Assembly (NCBI RefSeq): GCF_000308535.1
Contig: NZ_BAFW01000097.1
Location: 1-41,369, forward strand
DNA length: 41,369 nucleotides
Direction of reading: 5' to 3'
Source: Nocardia cerradoensis NBRC 101014
Lineage (GTDB): Bacteria; Actinomycetota; Actinomycetes; Mycobacteriales; Mycobacteriaceae
Under the pieces are notes generated by a model, which saw nothing but the letters and a program-made list of their open reading frames with translations, was not told the origin of the DNA and searched no databases. The stretch's first letter is position 1; each line of letters begins with the position of its first letter. Positions 15,278 through 24,251 of this stretch are shown here, one piece after another. The position numbers and the translations under genes were made by a program.

Positions 15278-16423
15278 CTACAGACTACGCCCGATAATCA
15301 GCTTCATAATTTCGTTCGTCCCCCCGTAAATCTTCTGAATCCGCGCATCCGTGAACACCCGAGAGATCGGATATTCCGCCATATACCCGTACCCGCCGAA
15401 CAACTGCAGACATTCGTCGGCGACGCGGCACTGTTGTTCGGTCAGCCACCATTTCGCCTTGGCGGCGGTGGGGATGTCGAGTTCGGCGCGGAGGTGTTTG
15501 GCGACGCAGTCGTCGAGGAAGGCCCAGGCGACCGAGGCGATGGTGTCGCATTCGGCGAGGGTGAACTGGGTGTTCTGGAAGTTGAAGATGGGTTTGCCGA
15601 AGGCCTGGCGTTCCTTGGTGTAGGCGACGGTCATTTCGACGGTCTTCTCGATCGCTGCCGCGGCGGCGACGGCCAGGATGAGGCGTTCCTGGGGGAGTTG
15701 CTGCATGAGCTGGATGAAGCCGGTGCCTTCGGTGGCGCCGAGGAGGTTGGTCTTCGGGACGCGCACGCTGTCGAAGAACAGTTCGCAGGTGTCCTGGCCG
15801 TGCTGGCCGACCTTCTCGAGGTTGCGGCCGCGGCGGAATCCCTCGCGGTCGGTTTCGACGGCGATCAGTGAAACGGATTCCGCGCCTTTGCCTTCGGAGG
15901 TCTTGGCGGCGACGATCACGAGGTCGGCGAGCAGTCCGTTGGAGATGAAGGTCTTGGCGCCGTCGATGACGTAGTGGTCACCGTCGGCGACGGCGCGGGT
16001 GCGGATGCCCTGCAGGTCGGAGCCGGTGCCCGGTTCGGTCATGGCGATGGCGGCGACGATCTCGCCGGAGGCCATCTTCGGCAGCCACGCCTGCTTCTGT
16101 TCCTCGGTGCCGTAGGCGTTGATGTAGTGCGCGACGATCGTGGAATGCACCGGGTTGCCGAGGCTGGGCGCCATGGCCCGGGTCTGCTCGATCGCGATCA
16201 CGGCTTCGTGGGCGAAGGTGCCGCCGCCACCGCCGTACTCCTCGGGGATGGAGATGCACAGCAGGCCCAATTCGCCTGCGCGATTCCAGATTTCGCGGTC
16301 GACGTGGTGCTGGCGTCCCCAGCGATCCTCGTTCGGTGCGCATTCCTTCTCGAAGAATCGGCGCGCCAAATCGGTGAGCGCGTCGAGATCTTCGTCCATC
16401 CACGGGGACCGATGCACCGGCAC
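15278..16423 (-). CDS. Acyl-CoA dehydrogenase, LCAD-like
   Basis: This FAD enzyme for the first step of acyl-CoA beta-oxidation is 381 aa from GTG 16423 (GAGGAG 9 nt upstream). Family landmarks are AIAMTEPGTGSDLQ at 125-138 for flavin and substrate binding, the ISNGLLADL segment at 160-168, RQAFGKPIF in the helical domain, LQLFGGYGYM and the C-terminal YGGTNEIMKLIIGRSL. Because the C-terminal motif has Gly where MCAD has its catalytic Glu, the base is expected in the LCAD position, LPQERLI, which gives E246. The chain-length preference is not certain. It is the first core gene right of the element. The 3' end of this gene is the likely integration target, so its last codons may come from the element side. 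It is followed upstream by an AraC gene on the same strand. Confidence 0.93.
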   Translation of the reverse strand: MPVHRSPWMDEDLDALTDLARRFFEKECAPNEDRWGRQHHVDREIWNRAGELGLLCISIPEEYGGGGGTFAHEAVIAIEQTRAMAPSLGNPVHSTIVAHYINAYGTEEQKQAWLPKMASGEIVAAIAMTEPGTGSDLQGIRTRAVADGDHYVIDGAKTFISNGLLADLVIVAAKTSEGKGAESVSLIAVETDREGFRRGRNLEKVGQHGQDTCELFFDSVRVPKTNLLGATEGTGFIQLMQQLPQERLILAVAAAAAIEKTVEMTVAYTKERQAFGKPIFNFQNTQFTLAECDTIASVAWAFLDDCVAKHLRAELDIPTAAKAKWWLTEQQCRVADECLQLFGGYGYMAEYPISRVFTDARIQKIYGGTNEIMKLIIGRSL

Positions 16424-16523
16424 GGGGGAACTCCTCTGGTCGAATACAGTGTTCGTTCGCCAAGGTAGGAGCGCGCCGCGCGCCGGCCAATGACCGCAGC
16501 GCTCGACCTTGTGACCGGATCGC

Positions 16524-17528
16524 TCAGGGGGTGCCGCGGTAGGAGCCGGGAGAGCTGCCGGTCCAGCGGCGGAAGGCGCGGGAGAAGGCGCTGGGTTCGG
16601 AGAAGCCGAGCCGTCGCGAGACCGCCGTCACCGTCTCGCCGCGCACCAGGGCCGCGATCGCGGCATCGCGCAGGATCTGTTCGCGGATGCGACTGGGTGA
16701 GGTGTGTTCGTCGCTCAGTTTGCGGCGCAGTGTCGCGGGGCTGACGGCCAGTTCGCCGGCGATCTGCTCGACGCCGGGCCAGTGCCGTGGTCCGCCGCGT
16801 TCCAGGATCCGGCGCACCTGCGCCGCCGTGGACACCGCATCGTCGCCGCGGCCGATCACGGCCTCGGGTGCGTTGCGCAGGAAGCGCAGCAGGTCGTCCT
16901 CGTCGCGCACGAGGGGTGCGGTGCGGACGGCGGCATCGAAGACCAGGGCCGGATGCGGTGCCGAAAAGCGTACCGGCGCACCGAAGATCAGGTCGTAGTC
17001 GTCGAGATCGTTGGGTGGATAAGGGACTTCGACGCGCAGCAGTCGCAGCGAGCCGCCGACCGACCAGTCCAGGAAGCGGTAGACGACCATCAGCATGGTG
17101 TCGATGATCAGGCTGTGCGGATGGCGGATACCGCTGAGGTCGAACGCGATTCGCGCCTCGCCCGCGTCGGTGCCGAACCGCAGCGGCGGAAATCCGGGCA
17201 GGGCCTTCTCGAACATCCGGAACCGCTGCAATGCGGCGGCGATGTCGCGCGAACCGAGCAGGGCGAAGCACACCAGACGGAAGGTGCCGCGCGGCATCGG
17301 ATGGCGGCCCAGTCCGAGTAGTTCGTCGTCGGTGCTGCGCCACAGTTGCTGCACCAGGTGCACGGCCTGTCCGACGGTGACGCGGGCACGTCCCTGCTCG
17401 AGCAGTTGCGGCGCGATCCCGGCTTCGGCGAGCAGTTCCCCGGTGTCCCAGCCGCGCCGGCGCGCCAGGTCGACGATCGCATGCACCCGTCCGATGGGCA
17501 GGGTGAAGGTGGTCGACGGCGCGGGCAC
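16524..17528 (-). CDS. AraC-family transcriptional regulator
   Basis: The product is 334 aa from GTG 17528. Residues about 15-200 form an arabinose-binding-like/OruR-type sensory domain ([19 protein letters not shown], then [14 protein letters not shown]). Residues 235-330 contain the double helix-turn-helix AraC domain, with [19 protein letters not shown] and [22 protein letters not shown]. It is divergent from the zinc alcohol dehydrogenase gene, with 135 bp between starts, so that gene is the most likely target. It may also control the acyl-CoA dehydrogenase gene that follows it after 100 bp on the same strand. The inducer is unknown. Confidence 0.92.
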   Translation of the reverse strand: MPAPSTTFTLPIGRVHAIVDLARRRGWDTGELLAEAGIAPQLLEQGRARVTVGQAVHLVQQLWRSTDDELLGLGRHPMPRGTFRLVCFALLGSRDIAAALQRFRMFEKALPGFPPLRFGTDAGEARIAFDLSGIRHPHSLIIDTMLMVVYRFLDWSVGGSLRLLRVEVPYPPNDLDDYDLIFGAPVRFSAPHPALVFDAAVRTAPLVRDEDDLLRFLRNAPEAVIGRGDDAVSTAAQVRRILERGGPRHWPGVEQIAGELAVSPATLRRKLSDEHTSPSRIREQILRDAAIAALVRGETVTAVSRRLGFSEPSAFSRAFRRWTGSSPGSYRGTP

Positions 17529-17663
17529 GCAGCGACGCTATCAACGCCGGGTTCCGGTGCTCGTGACCGCCTCGGCGGCCGGATTGGCCGGGTTCGTCGG
17601 CGCACACGACTACCATCGATCTTCCCGCCGCGGCGCGGGCGTTCCGGTGTCGGAAGGAGTGCG

Positions 17664-18686
17664 ATGAATCCTGCGACGATGGCCGCCTGGCAGGTGGTGC
17701 GGCCCGGCCCGATCGACGAATCCCCGCCGGTCCGCACCCGGATCCCGATTCCGGAGCCTGCCGCGGGGGAGGTGCTGGTGCGGGTGCTGGCGTGCGGGGT
17801 GTGCCGCACCGATCTGCATGTCGCGGAGGGGGATCTGGCGGTGCATCGGCAGCGGGTGGTGCCCGGCCACGAGGTCGTCGGGGAGGTGGTCGCGGTGGGC
17901 GCGGGCGCGACGGCCGTCGCGCCCGGTGATCGGGTCGGTATCGCGTGGTTGCGCAGCACGTGCGGGGTGTGCGCGTACTGCCGGCGCGGTGCGGAGAATC
18001 TGTGCCCGAATTCGCGGTACACCGGATGGGACGCCGACGGTGGTTATGCCGAATATGCCACGGCGCCTGCCGATTACGTGTATCCGCTGCCCTCGGGATA
18101 CGCCGATGCGGAGTTGGCCCCGCTGCTCTGCGCCGGCATCATCGGCTACCGGGCGCTGCGGCGGGCGTCGCTGCCGCCGGGAGGACGGCTCGGCATCTAC
18201 GGTTTCGGCGGCAGTGCGCATCTGGCCGCGCAGGTCGCTCTGGCTCAGGGTGCCGAGGTGCATGTGATGACCCGCGATGCCGCCGCGCGGGAGCTGGCGC
18301 TGGCGCTGGGCGCGGCGTCGGCGCAGGGTGCGGCCGACCCGCCGCCGGTGCCGCTGGATTCGGCGATCCTGTTCGCGCCGGTAGGTGATCTCGTGCTGCC
18401 CGCGCTGGCGGGGCTGGATCGTGGCGGTGTGCTGTCGATCGCCGGCATCCACCTCAGCGATATCCCGGCGCTGAACTATCAGCGCCATCTGTTCCAGGAG
18501 CGCGAGATTCGTTCGGTCACCGCCAATACCCGCGCGGACGGACGCGAGTTCCTGGAATTCTGCGCCCAGCATCGGATGCAGGTTCGCATCAATCCCTATC
18601 CGCTCGAATCCGCCGACCGGGCTCTGGCCGATCTGTCGCACGGCCGGTTCGCCGGGGCGGCGGTGCTGCTCCCCGGAGTTCGGTGA
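17664..18686 (+). CDS. Zinc-dependent alcohol dehydrogenase (AdhA-like)
   Basis: This medium-chain dehydrogenase is 340 aa from ATG 17664, preceded by GGAAGGAG. Catalytic zinc ligands are C47 (GVCRTDLH), H69 (PGHE) and C156 (LLCAGIIGY). The structural zinc is held by C100, C103, C106 and C114 ([15 protein letters not shown]). The Rossmann region has [12 protein letters not shown]. The layout resembles mycobacterial AdhA-type alcohol dehydrogenases that oxidise alcohols with NAD(P). It is divergent from the AraC regulator and ends 86 bp before the alpha/beta hydrolase start. The substrate is unknown; long-chain or fatty alcohols are a reasonable guess given the wax-ester genes nearby. Confidence 0.93.
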   Translation: MNPATMAAWQVVRPGPIDESPPVRTRIPIPEPAAGEVLVRVLACGVCRTDLHVAEGDLAVHRQRVVPGHEVVGEVVAVGAGATAVAPGDRVGIAWLRSTCGVCAYCRRGAENLCPNSRYTGWDADGGYAEYATAPADYVYPLPSGYADAELAPLLCAGIIGYRALRRASLPPGGRLGIYGFGGSAHLAAQVALAQGAEVHVMTRDAAARELALALGAASAQGAADPPPVPLDSAILFAPVGDLVLPALAGLDRGGVLSIAGIHLSDIPALNYQRHLFQEREIRSVTANTRADGREFLEFCAQHRMQVRINPYPLESADRALADLSHGRFAGAAVLLPGVR

Positions 18687-18724
18687 CCGCGCCGGCGGTC
18701 GCACGGCACCCGGTACCATCGAAT

Positions 18725-18738
18725 TGGAACGTGTTCTA
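18725..18738 (+). promoter_or_regulatory. KstR-type operator before the alpha/beta hydrolase
   Basis: TGGAACGTGTTCTA matches the KstR palindrome TNNAACNNGTTNNA in all fixed positions and is embedded in a longer imperfect palindrome with AATT ends (18722-18741). It lies about 35 nt upstream of the hydrolase start at 18773. KstR is the TetR-type repressor of cholesterol and lipid catabolism in mycobacteria, rhodococci and relatives. Confidence 0.75.
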
Positions 18739-18772
18739 ATTCATGACCGGGCCGGGATTGCGGGAGGTTGCG

Positions 18773-19693
18773 ATGGCGGCAGAGCGGCAGACGGCGGGCA
18801 ACGGTCGCGGGGCGGCCGGCGGGCGCTTCGGTACGCGCGTCTCGCGCACGAACTCGGTGCCGGCCGGCCGGATGGTGGATCTGCCCGGGCGCGGGCGGAC
18901 CTATCTGGTCGATATCCCCGGGCCCGAGGGCGCGCCGACGGTGATCCTGTTGCACGGGTTGGTGACCACGGCGATGCTGAACTGGTTCCCGGCGCTGGCG
19001 GAGTTGTCCGAGCACTATCGGGTGGTGCTGTTCGACCAGCGTTGGCACGGGCACGGAATCCGTTCGCCGCGTTTCGATCTGAACGATCTCGCCGACGACG
19101 TTGTCGCCGTCTCCGAGGTGACCGGCGTGCAGCGGCCGATCCTGGCCGGGTACTCCATGGGCGGTATCGTCGCCCAATCGGTGGCGCACCGGCGACCGGA
19201 CCTCGTCGGCGGCCTGGTGCTGTGCGCGACGACCTACCGGTTCCGGGAGAAATGGCGGGAGCGGCTGTTCCACGGCGGTATGGCCCTGCTGGCCGGGGTG
19301 ATGACCGAGACGGCCGGGCGCCGGGTGGCGGAGGCGGCGACCAAGCTGCCGATTATGCCCGAGATATCCTGGGAGACAGGGCGAATGGATCGGTGGGCGC
19401 TGGCCGAGCTGCGCACCACCAGCGGGTGGGCGATGACGCAGGCGATCGCCGAACTGGGGCGTTTCGATTCCTCGCCGTGGCTGCCGAGTCTGGATGTGCC
19501 CACGGGCGTGGTGATCACGACACACGACCGCGCGCTGCCGGTCTATCGGCAGCTGGAGATGGCGAAAATGATTGCCGGAGCGGAGATTTTCCTCGTACCG
19601 GCCGGGCATGCGGCCTGTGTACTCGAGGCGGACGCCTTTGTCCCTGTGCTCCTCGAGGCCTGCGCGGCGGTGGCCGCTCGGCGGGAGAGCTGA
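18773..19693 (+). CDS. Alpha/beta hydrolase
   Basis: The product is 306 aa from ATG 18773, which follows GGGAGG by 5 nt; an upstream ATG at 18743 lies directly behind the operator and has no ribosome binding site. The fold is recognised from LLHGLVTTAMLNW (oxyanion region, 59-71), DQRWHGHG (88-95), the nucleophile elbow GYSMGG with S128, and a C-terminal His in PAGHAAC. The first 35 residues are polar and Gly/Arg-rich. It is convergent with the WS/DGAT gene, with 5 bp between stop codons. The operator upstream suggests it is repressed by KstR, so an esterase or meta-cleavage-type role in lipid or sterol catabolism is possible. The substrate is not determinable. Confidence 0.9.
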   Translation: MAAERQTAGNGRGAAGGRFGTRVSRTNSVPAGRMVDLPGRGRTYLVDIPGPEGAPTVILLHGLVTTAMLNWFPALAELSEHYRVVLFDQRWHGHGIRSPRFDLNDLADDVVAVSEVTGVQRPILAGYSMGGIVAQSVAHRRPDLVGGLVLCATTYRFREKWRERLFHGGMALLAGVMTETAGRRVAEAATKLPIMPEISWETGRMDRWALAELRTTSGWAMTQAIAELGRFDSSPWLPSLDVPTGVVITTHDRALPVYRQLEMAKMIAGAEIFLVPAGHAACVLEADAFVPVLLEACAAVAARRES

Positions 19694-19698
19694 CGCGC

Positions 19699-21099
19699 TC
19701 AGCGCTGGGCGTGTGCCGCCTTCAGGAGCGCGGAGATGCTGTCGTGGACGGCGTCGGCCATCTGGTCCGGATCGGGGACCAGTTCACGGCAGGCGATGAA
19801 GCCGAAATCGAGGTCGCCGTTGGCCGACAGCACCGTGACATTGAGGCCCGCGCCGTGGAATACGGGGCCGAACGGGAACAGCGAGTCGATGCGGTGGCCG
19901 AGGAAATACAGCGGCTGCTGCGGTCCGGGCACATTGGAGATCACGAGGTTGTGCACCACCGGATGGCGTTCGGCGAGTTTGAACGACGAATAGGCGCGCA
20001 CCGCGATCCGGAAGGTGTTGGGCGGGGCGTATTCGGCCCAGTCCTGCAGGAAGTCCGCACCCAGGACTTCGTGTTCCTCCTTCGCGCCGACGTTGGCCTC
20101 CGCGATGAGCCGCAGCCGTTCCACCGGATCCTCGACGTCGGTGTAGAGCTGAGCGAACAGGGTCGACACCTTGTTGACGCCGCGTTCGTGCCGTGAGGTC
20201 TCGTGGGTGGAGACGGGGACCGAGGCGATCAGCGAGGTCTCCGGCAGTTCGTCGTGTTCGCTCAGATATTGCCGAAGCGCCCCCGCGATGACGGTGAGGA
20301 CCACGTCGTTGATCTTCACATCGAACGCCGCCCGGATCTCCTTGATGTCGGCGAGCGGGGCGGTGGTGAAGGCGACGCTGCGATGGCGGGTGATGGTGCG
20401 GTTGAACGGCGTGCGCGGCGCGGTGAACGGCAGGGCCATGCCCTGTTTGTCGGCACGCCGGCGCTGCACCATCCCGCCGAGCTTGCCCAGTGTCTTCGGC
20501 ACCATGCCCACCACGCCGAGTTTCGCCGGCATCCGCACCAGCCCCTCGGCGGCGAGGACGAGATCGTTGGGCTCGTCGGACTCCGTGTGGGTCTCGGCCG
20601 GTGGATCGGGATAGCGCACACCCGGTTCGGCATCGCACAGATACGCCATCATGTTGGCGCCGGTGACGCCGTCGACGGCGGCGTGATGGTATTTCGAGAC
20701 CACGGCTACCTTGCCGTCGGCCAGCCCCTCGATCACCCACATCTCCCACAGCGGCCGGTCACGGTCCATCGGCTGCGCGGCGATGTCGCCGACCAGTTCG
20801 GCCAGTTCCTTCGGCCCCCCGGGGGAGGGCAGCCCGAGGCGGCGGACGTGGCGGTCGATGTCGAAGCCGGTGTCGGTGACCCAGACCGGGTGGTCGAGAT
20901 CCAACGGGACTCGATGGACGCGGCGGCGCATGGAGGGGATCAGGTGCAGGCGGCGGCCCAGTTCCTCCTTCAATGCGCTGAATTCGTAGTCCGTCCCGTC
21001 GGCGGGCGGGTCGAGAATCAGTAGCGCGCACACGTGCAGCAGTTGGGTGTCGGTCTCCAGGTACAGAAAGCTGGCATCCAGCCCGGTCAATCGCTCCAT
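19699..21099 (-). CDS. Wax ester synthase/diacylglycerol acyltransferase (WS/DGAT)
   Basis: The 466-aa protein has the typical length of the Tgs/AtfA family. It starts MERLTGLDASFLYLET, contains the active-site HHxxxDG as HHAAVDG at 138-144, a second conserved block INDVVLTVIAGALRQYL, and NVPGPQQPLYF near the C-terminus. The family transfers acyl-CoA to fatty alcohols or diacylglycerol, making storage wax esters or triacylglycerol at the membrane and lipid bodies. ATG 21099 is 13 nt downstream of a perfect KstR-type palindrome, so expression is probably linked to sterol/lipid catabolism. A fatty acyl-CoA reductase-like gene is nearby on the same strand and could supply the alcohol. Confidence 0.95.
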   Translation of the reverse strand: MERLTGLDASFLYLETDTQLLHVCALLILDPPADGTDYEFSALKEELGRRLHLIPSMRRRVHRVPLDLDHPVWVTDTGFDIDRHVRRLGLPSPGGPKELAELVGDIAAQPMDRDRPLWEMWVIEGLADGKVAVVSKYHHAAVDGVTGANMMAYLCDAEPGVRYPDPPAETHTESDEPNDLVLAAEGLVRMPAKLGVVGMVPKTLGKLGGMVQRRRADKQGMALPFTAPRTPFNRTITRHRSVAFTTAPLADIKEIRAAFDVKINDVVLTVIAGALRQYLSEHDELPETSLIASVPVSTHETSRHERGVNKVSTLFAQLYTDVEDPVERLRLIAEANVGAKEEHEVLGADFLQDWAEYAPPNTFRIAVRAYSSFKLAERHPVVHNLVISNVPGPQQPLYFLGHRIDSLFPFGPVFHGAGLNVTVLSANGDLDFGFIACRELVPDPDQMADAVHDSISALLKAAHAQR

Positions 21100-21112
21100 A
21101 CCTACAGACTAT

Positions 21113-21126
21113 TAGAACACGTTCTA
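21113..21126 (-). promoter_or_regulatory. KstR-type operator before WS/DGAT
   Basis: TAGAACACGTTCTA is a perfect palindrome and a full match to the KstR consensus TNNAACNNGTTNNA. It sits 13 nt upstream of the WS/DGAT start codon, overlapping the expected transcription start or leader, in a 56-bp gap after the deacetylase gene. Confidence 0.85.
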
Positions 21127-21155
21127 GTTTTGGGTGAAACGGCCGGGGAGTTCGG

Positions 21156-21872
21156 TCACATTCCGGTGGGTTTCGTGCCAGCGATCAGTTGCGAGACGGT
21201 CACGAAACCGTAACCGCGCGAACGGAGTTCCGCGACGATGCGCGGAATCGCCGCCGCTGCGGCCGGTTGGTACATTGCATGCAACAAGATGATCGATCCC
21301 GGCCGGGCGCGGTTCACCGTGTCCGAGACTATGACATCGGTGCTCGCGCCACCGGTGGAATCGGATTCGACATCCCACATCACGGTGGTGCGATCGTGGT
21401 GGGACAGATACCAGGGCAGCGCGACCAGCTTCTTGCCGTAGGGCGGGCGGAAGGTCACCGGGCCGTGGTATCCGGTGCGCTCGATTTCGGCATCGGTGCG
21501 CTCGACCTCGTCGCGGACCGTGGCGGGACCGACGAACACGAGCCGCCGATGGGTGTAGCTGTGGTTACCGAGCTCGTGTCCGGCGGCCGCGATCTGCGCA
21601 CCGTAGTCGCGATGGGCTGCCAGGTCACGGCCGACGAGATAGAAGGTTGCCGGAATGTGTTCAGCGGCAAGTGTTTCCAGAATCGCGGGGGTGCGGTCGG
21701 TGGGGCCGTCGTCGATGGTCAGCGCGACGACCTTTCCGGCGGTGTCGACGCGATGGACCAAGCGGCCGGCGACCTGGAACGTCCGCGAATTCATCAGGAC
21801 GTAGGTGCCGATCGACAGCACCGCCGCGAGGACGACGACGAGCGCGCCGCCGAGCAGAAGCCTGCGTTTCAC
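21156..21872 (-). CDS. Polysaccharide deacetylase (NodB homology domain), membrane-anchored
   Basis: The 238-aa protein has an N-terminal hydrophobic segment at about 5-27 behind KRR, so it is probably anchored and exported. The NodB domain follows: TIDDGPTD with catalytic and metal-binding D54 and D55, HELGNHSYTHRRL with metal-binding H104 and H108, FRPPYGKK, and a C-terminal ILLHAM with the second catalytic His. It should remove N- or O-acetyl groups from cell-wall polysaccharide or peptidoglycan outside the membrane. The start is GTG 21872. It is separated from the upstream SDR gene by a terminator-like hairpin and from WS/DGAT by an operator, so it may be transcribed on its own. Confidence 0.93.
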   Translation of the reverse strand: MKRRLLLGGALVVVLAAVLSIGTYVLMNSRTFQVAGRLVHRVDTAGKVVALTIDDGPTDRTPAILETLAAEHIPATFYLVGRDLAAHRDYGAQIAAAGHELGNHSYTHRRLVFVGPATVRDEVERTDAEIERTGYHGPVTFRPPYGKKLVALPWYLSHHDRTTVMWDVESDSTGGASTDVIVSDTVNRARPGSIILLHAMYQPAAAAAIPRIVAELRSRGYGFVTVSQLIAGTKPTGM

Positions 21873-21880
21873 CGGCGAAA

Positions 21881-21911
21881 CCTACCACCGGACATCGGGT
21901 CCTGTGGTAGG
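21881..21911 (-). terminator. Hairpin between the SDR and deacetylase genes
   Basis: CCTACCAC and GTGGTAGG form an 8-bp outer stem, with GGAC/GTCC able to extend it inward after one bulged base. It lies just after the stop of the two-domain SDR gene and could terminate that transcript. There is no clear T-run, as is common in actinobacteria. Confidence 0.55.
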
Positions 21912-21918
21912 TGCGGAT

Positions 21919-23934
21919 TCACCAGTGCAGGCCGGGCAACCGGTTGATGATCCGCGCCGCGGGGGTGGGCAAGCCCATCAGCGGCTGCACCACCGGTGCG
22001 AGCGCCAGCAGCGGGCTGCGGCCGCCGGTCTCGGCCGTATCGCTCGAGGCGGTGCGGCCGTGCCGGGCCGCTGCGGATTCGCCGGTCCGCCGGAACCCTT
22101 GGTGCAGAATGGCTTTCTTCACCGAGGGCATCACCGTGTCGACGACCTGGGCGAAGGTGCCGATCGGTGTGTCGATGCGCGCGGGCCGCTCCTCGAGGGC
22201 GCGCACCACGATCGCCGCCGCCTGTTCGGGGCTGTGCACCGGCAGTGATCGGTACATCTCGGTCGGCGCGATCATCGGTGTGCGCACCAGCGGCATCCGC
22301 ACCGAGGTGAAGGTGATGCCGGCGTCGGCGTTCTCGACCGCCGCGATCTCGCTGAAGGTGTCCAGCGCCGATTTGCTCGCCACGTAGGCGGCGAAACGCG
22401 GCTGTTTGGTCTGCACCGCGATCGAGGAGATGTTGACGACGTGTCCGAAGCGGCGTTCCCGCATCGCCGGCAGCAGGGCCAGGATCAGCCGCACCGCGCC
22501 GAAGTAGTTGACGGCCATCGTCCGCTCGAAATCGTGCATGCGATCGGTGGAGTTCAGCACCGAGCGACGGATCGAGCGCCCGGCGTTGTTCACCACGTAG
22601 TCGACGTGATGATGATCCGCGAGCACCTGCTTGACCAGCAGCTCGACCGCCTTCTCGTCGGTGATGTCGCACGAATAGCTGTAGGCGTCACCGCCCTGCT
22701 CGCGCACCTGGGCCGCCGCTGCCTCGAGTTCGGCGATACCGCGCGCGACCATCAGCACCGTCGCACCGCGGCGCGCCACCGCGTGCGAGGTCGCCAGGCC
22801 GATACCGGAGGAGGCGCCGGTGATGAGCACGATCCGGCCGCGAAGCCGGTCGCCGCCGCCGTGCCGGCGTGCCCGGTCGGGATCCAGATGTGCGCGCCAG
22901 TACCGCCACAGGTTCTCGGCATAGGTGTCGAAGGCGGGGACCTCGAGGTCGGTGCGGCGCAGCAGCGCCCGGGTGGAATCGGAGACGAATTCCGACGCGA
23001 ACGACGTGTGCGGGGCGACCTCGGCGGGAATGCCGAACTGGCTCAACAGGAAATCACGCGCCGCGGTGACACCGGGCAGGCGGTTCAGCGTCGCCAGTGC
23101 GGTCTGACTACCCGGAACCGGGCCCACGCCACCGGGTGCGCCGGCGGCCCGCGAGAGTGCGCTGTAGATCTCGGTGAACGGCTGCGGGCGCGGATTGACC
23201 AGGTGGAAGGTGCGCTTGTTCAAACCCGGGCGGCCGATGAGTTCGACCATCGCCTGGGCGACGTAGTCGACCGGCACGATATTGGTCGCGCCCAGATCCG
23301 GCAGCGGCAGCGGTAGCCCGCCCGGCAGTGCGGCCAGTCGCGCGATGGCGGGGAAGAAGTAGTACGGACCGTCGATCTTGTCCATCTCGCCGGTGCGCGA
23401 ATCGCCGACGACGATCGCCGGGCGATACACCCGCCAGCGCAGCCCCGTGCTCTCGCGAACCAGTCGCTCGGCAGCGAATTTCGTTCGGTGATAAGGAGAT
23501 TCGAGGTTCTGGCCGAGGTCGAAATCGTCTTCGAAGAATTTTCCGCGATGGTCGCCGGCCACGGCCACCGACGAGACGTGGTGCAGCATCGCGTCCAGTC
23601 CGGTGGCGAGCGCGATCACCGCGCGAGTGCCGTTCACATTCGCCGCATAGGCGGATTCCTCATCGGCGGTCATGTCGTAGACCGCGCCCAGATGTACCAC
23701 GTGCTGTGCGGCCGGCGGTTCGTCCGCCAGCCCCAGACCGTCGGCCGTCAGGTCTCCGACCAGGGGAAACACCCGGTCGGTGGCATTCCATCGAGCCGCG
23801 AGCTCGGCCAGTTTTGCCGCGGAGGCCTCACGGACGAGCACGTGCACCACGGCGTCGGTATCGGCGGAGAGCAGTCCTTCCACCACGCGCCGTCCCAGAA
23901 AACCCGTTCCACCGGTCACGATATAGGTGGCCAT
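21919..23934 (-). CDS. Two-domain SDR, fatty acyl-CoA reductase type (AcrA1-like)
   Basis: The product is 671 aa from ATG 23934, directly after GGAGGGGTT. Residues 1-350 are an extended, FAR/NAD-binding-4-type SDR: TGGTGFLGRR at 7-16, Y148 and K152 (YHRTK) as catalytic pair, and VPVDYVAQAM at 220-229. Residues 365-620 are a classical SDR: TGASSGIG at 372-379, NNAGRS at 449-454, and Y517/K521 (YVASK). This arrangement is that of mycobacterial AcrA1 (Rv3391) and bacterial fatty acyl-CoA reductases, which reduce acyl-CoA through the aldehyde to the alcohol. A downstream WS/DGAT on the same strand supports a wax-ester role. Both active sites look intact. Substrate assignment is by family only. 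Confidence 0.85.
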   Translation of the reverse strand: MATYIVTGGTGFLGRRVVEGLLSADTDAVVHVLVREASAAKLAELAARWNATDRVFPLVGDLTADGLGLADEPPAAQHVVHLGAVYDMTADEESAYAANVNGTRAVIALATGLDAMLHHVSSVAVAGDHRGKFFEDDFDLGQNLESPYHRTKFAAERLVRESTGLRWRVYRPAIVVGDSRTGEMDKIDGPYYFFPAIARLAALPGGLPLPLPDLGATNIVPVDYVAQAMVELIGRPGLNKRTFHLVNPRPQPFTEIYSALSRAAGAPGGVGPVPGSQTALATLNRLPGVTAARDFLLSQFGIPAEVAPHTSFASEFVSDSTRALLRRTDLEVPAFDTYAENLWRYWRAHLDPDRARRHGGGDRLRGRIVLITGASSGIGLATSHAVARRGATVLMVARGIAELEAAAAQVREQGGDAYSYSCDITDEKAVELLVKQVLADHHHVDYVVNNAGRSIRRSVLNSTDRMHDFERTMAVNYFGAVRLILALLPAMRERRFGHVVNISSIAVQTKQPRFAAYVASKSALDTFSEIAAVENADAGITFTSVRMPLVRTPMIAPTEMYRSLPVHSPEQAAAIVVRALEERPARIDTPIGTFAQVVDTVMPSVKKAILHQGFRRTGESAAARHGRTASSDTAETGGRSPLLALAPVVQPLMGLPTPAARIINRLPGLHW

Positions 23935-23945
23935 AACCCCTCCTT

Positions 23946-23989
23946 GCATGTCGAACATGTTGTCGCACAACGCTGTTCGTCCGACATGC
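23946..23989 (-). promoter_or_regulatory. Complex inverted-repeat operator region before the SDR gene
   Basis: Arms GCATGTCG (23946-23953) and CGACATGC (23982-23989) form a perfect outer inverted repeat. Inside it, TTGTCGCACAA is a second palindrome, and TCGAACATGTTGTC (23951-23964) matches the KstR pattern with one mismatch in the last base. The region starts 12 nt upstream of the SDR start codon and probably binds a TetR-type repressor. Confidence 0.5.
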
Positions 23990-24108
23990 GTCGGTGGATG
24001 CGGACTGAACGAAGCGGCCTCTATCAGAATCGAGGGCGCTGTAGGAACCCCTGCGTACCTAACTGGTGAGTAACTTTAGCTGGCGGCGACTTGTGCCCGC
24101 AACCAAAC

Positions 24109-24151
24109 GGCGCCCCATGTGGTGTGGGACTTGTCACCACGTGGGAGCGCC
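24109..24151 (-). terminator. Strong hairpin downstream of the heme oxygenase gene
   Basis: Arms GGCGCCCCATGTGGTG and CACCACGTGGGAGCGCC pair almost completely around a 10-nt loop. It lies 101 bp past the heme oxygenase stop codon and upstream of the SDR promoter region. On the minus strand it is followed by GTTTGGTTG, not a proper T-run. It is probably a transcription terminator; a structured RNA is possible. Confidence 0.55.
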
Positions 24152-24251
24152 GATCGGTATGTGTAACAACGATTTTGATGTAACTCGGAGACGCATCTGG
24201 CTACCGACCAGCAAACTCCCGGTCGGCTGTCCAAAAGTGTCGGGGGAGGGT

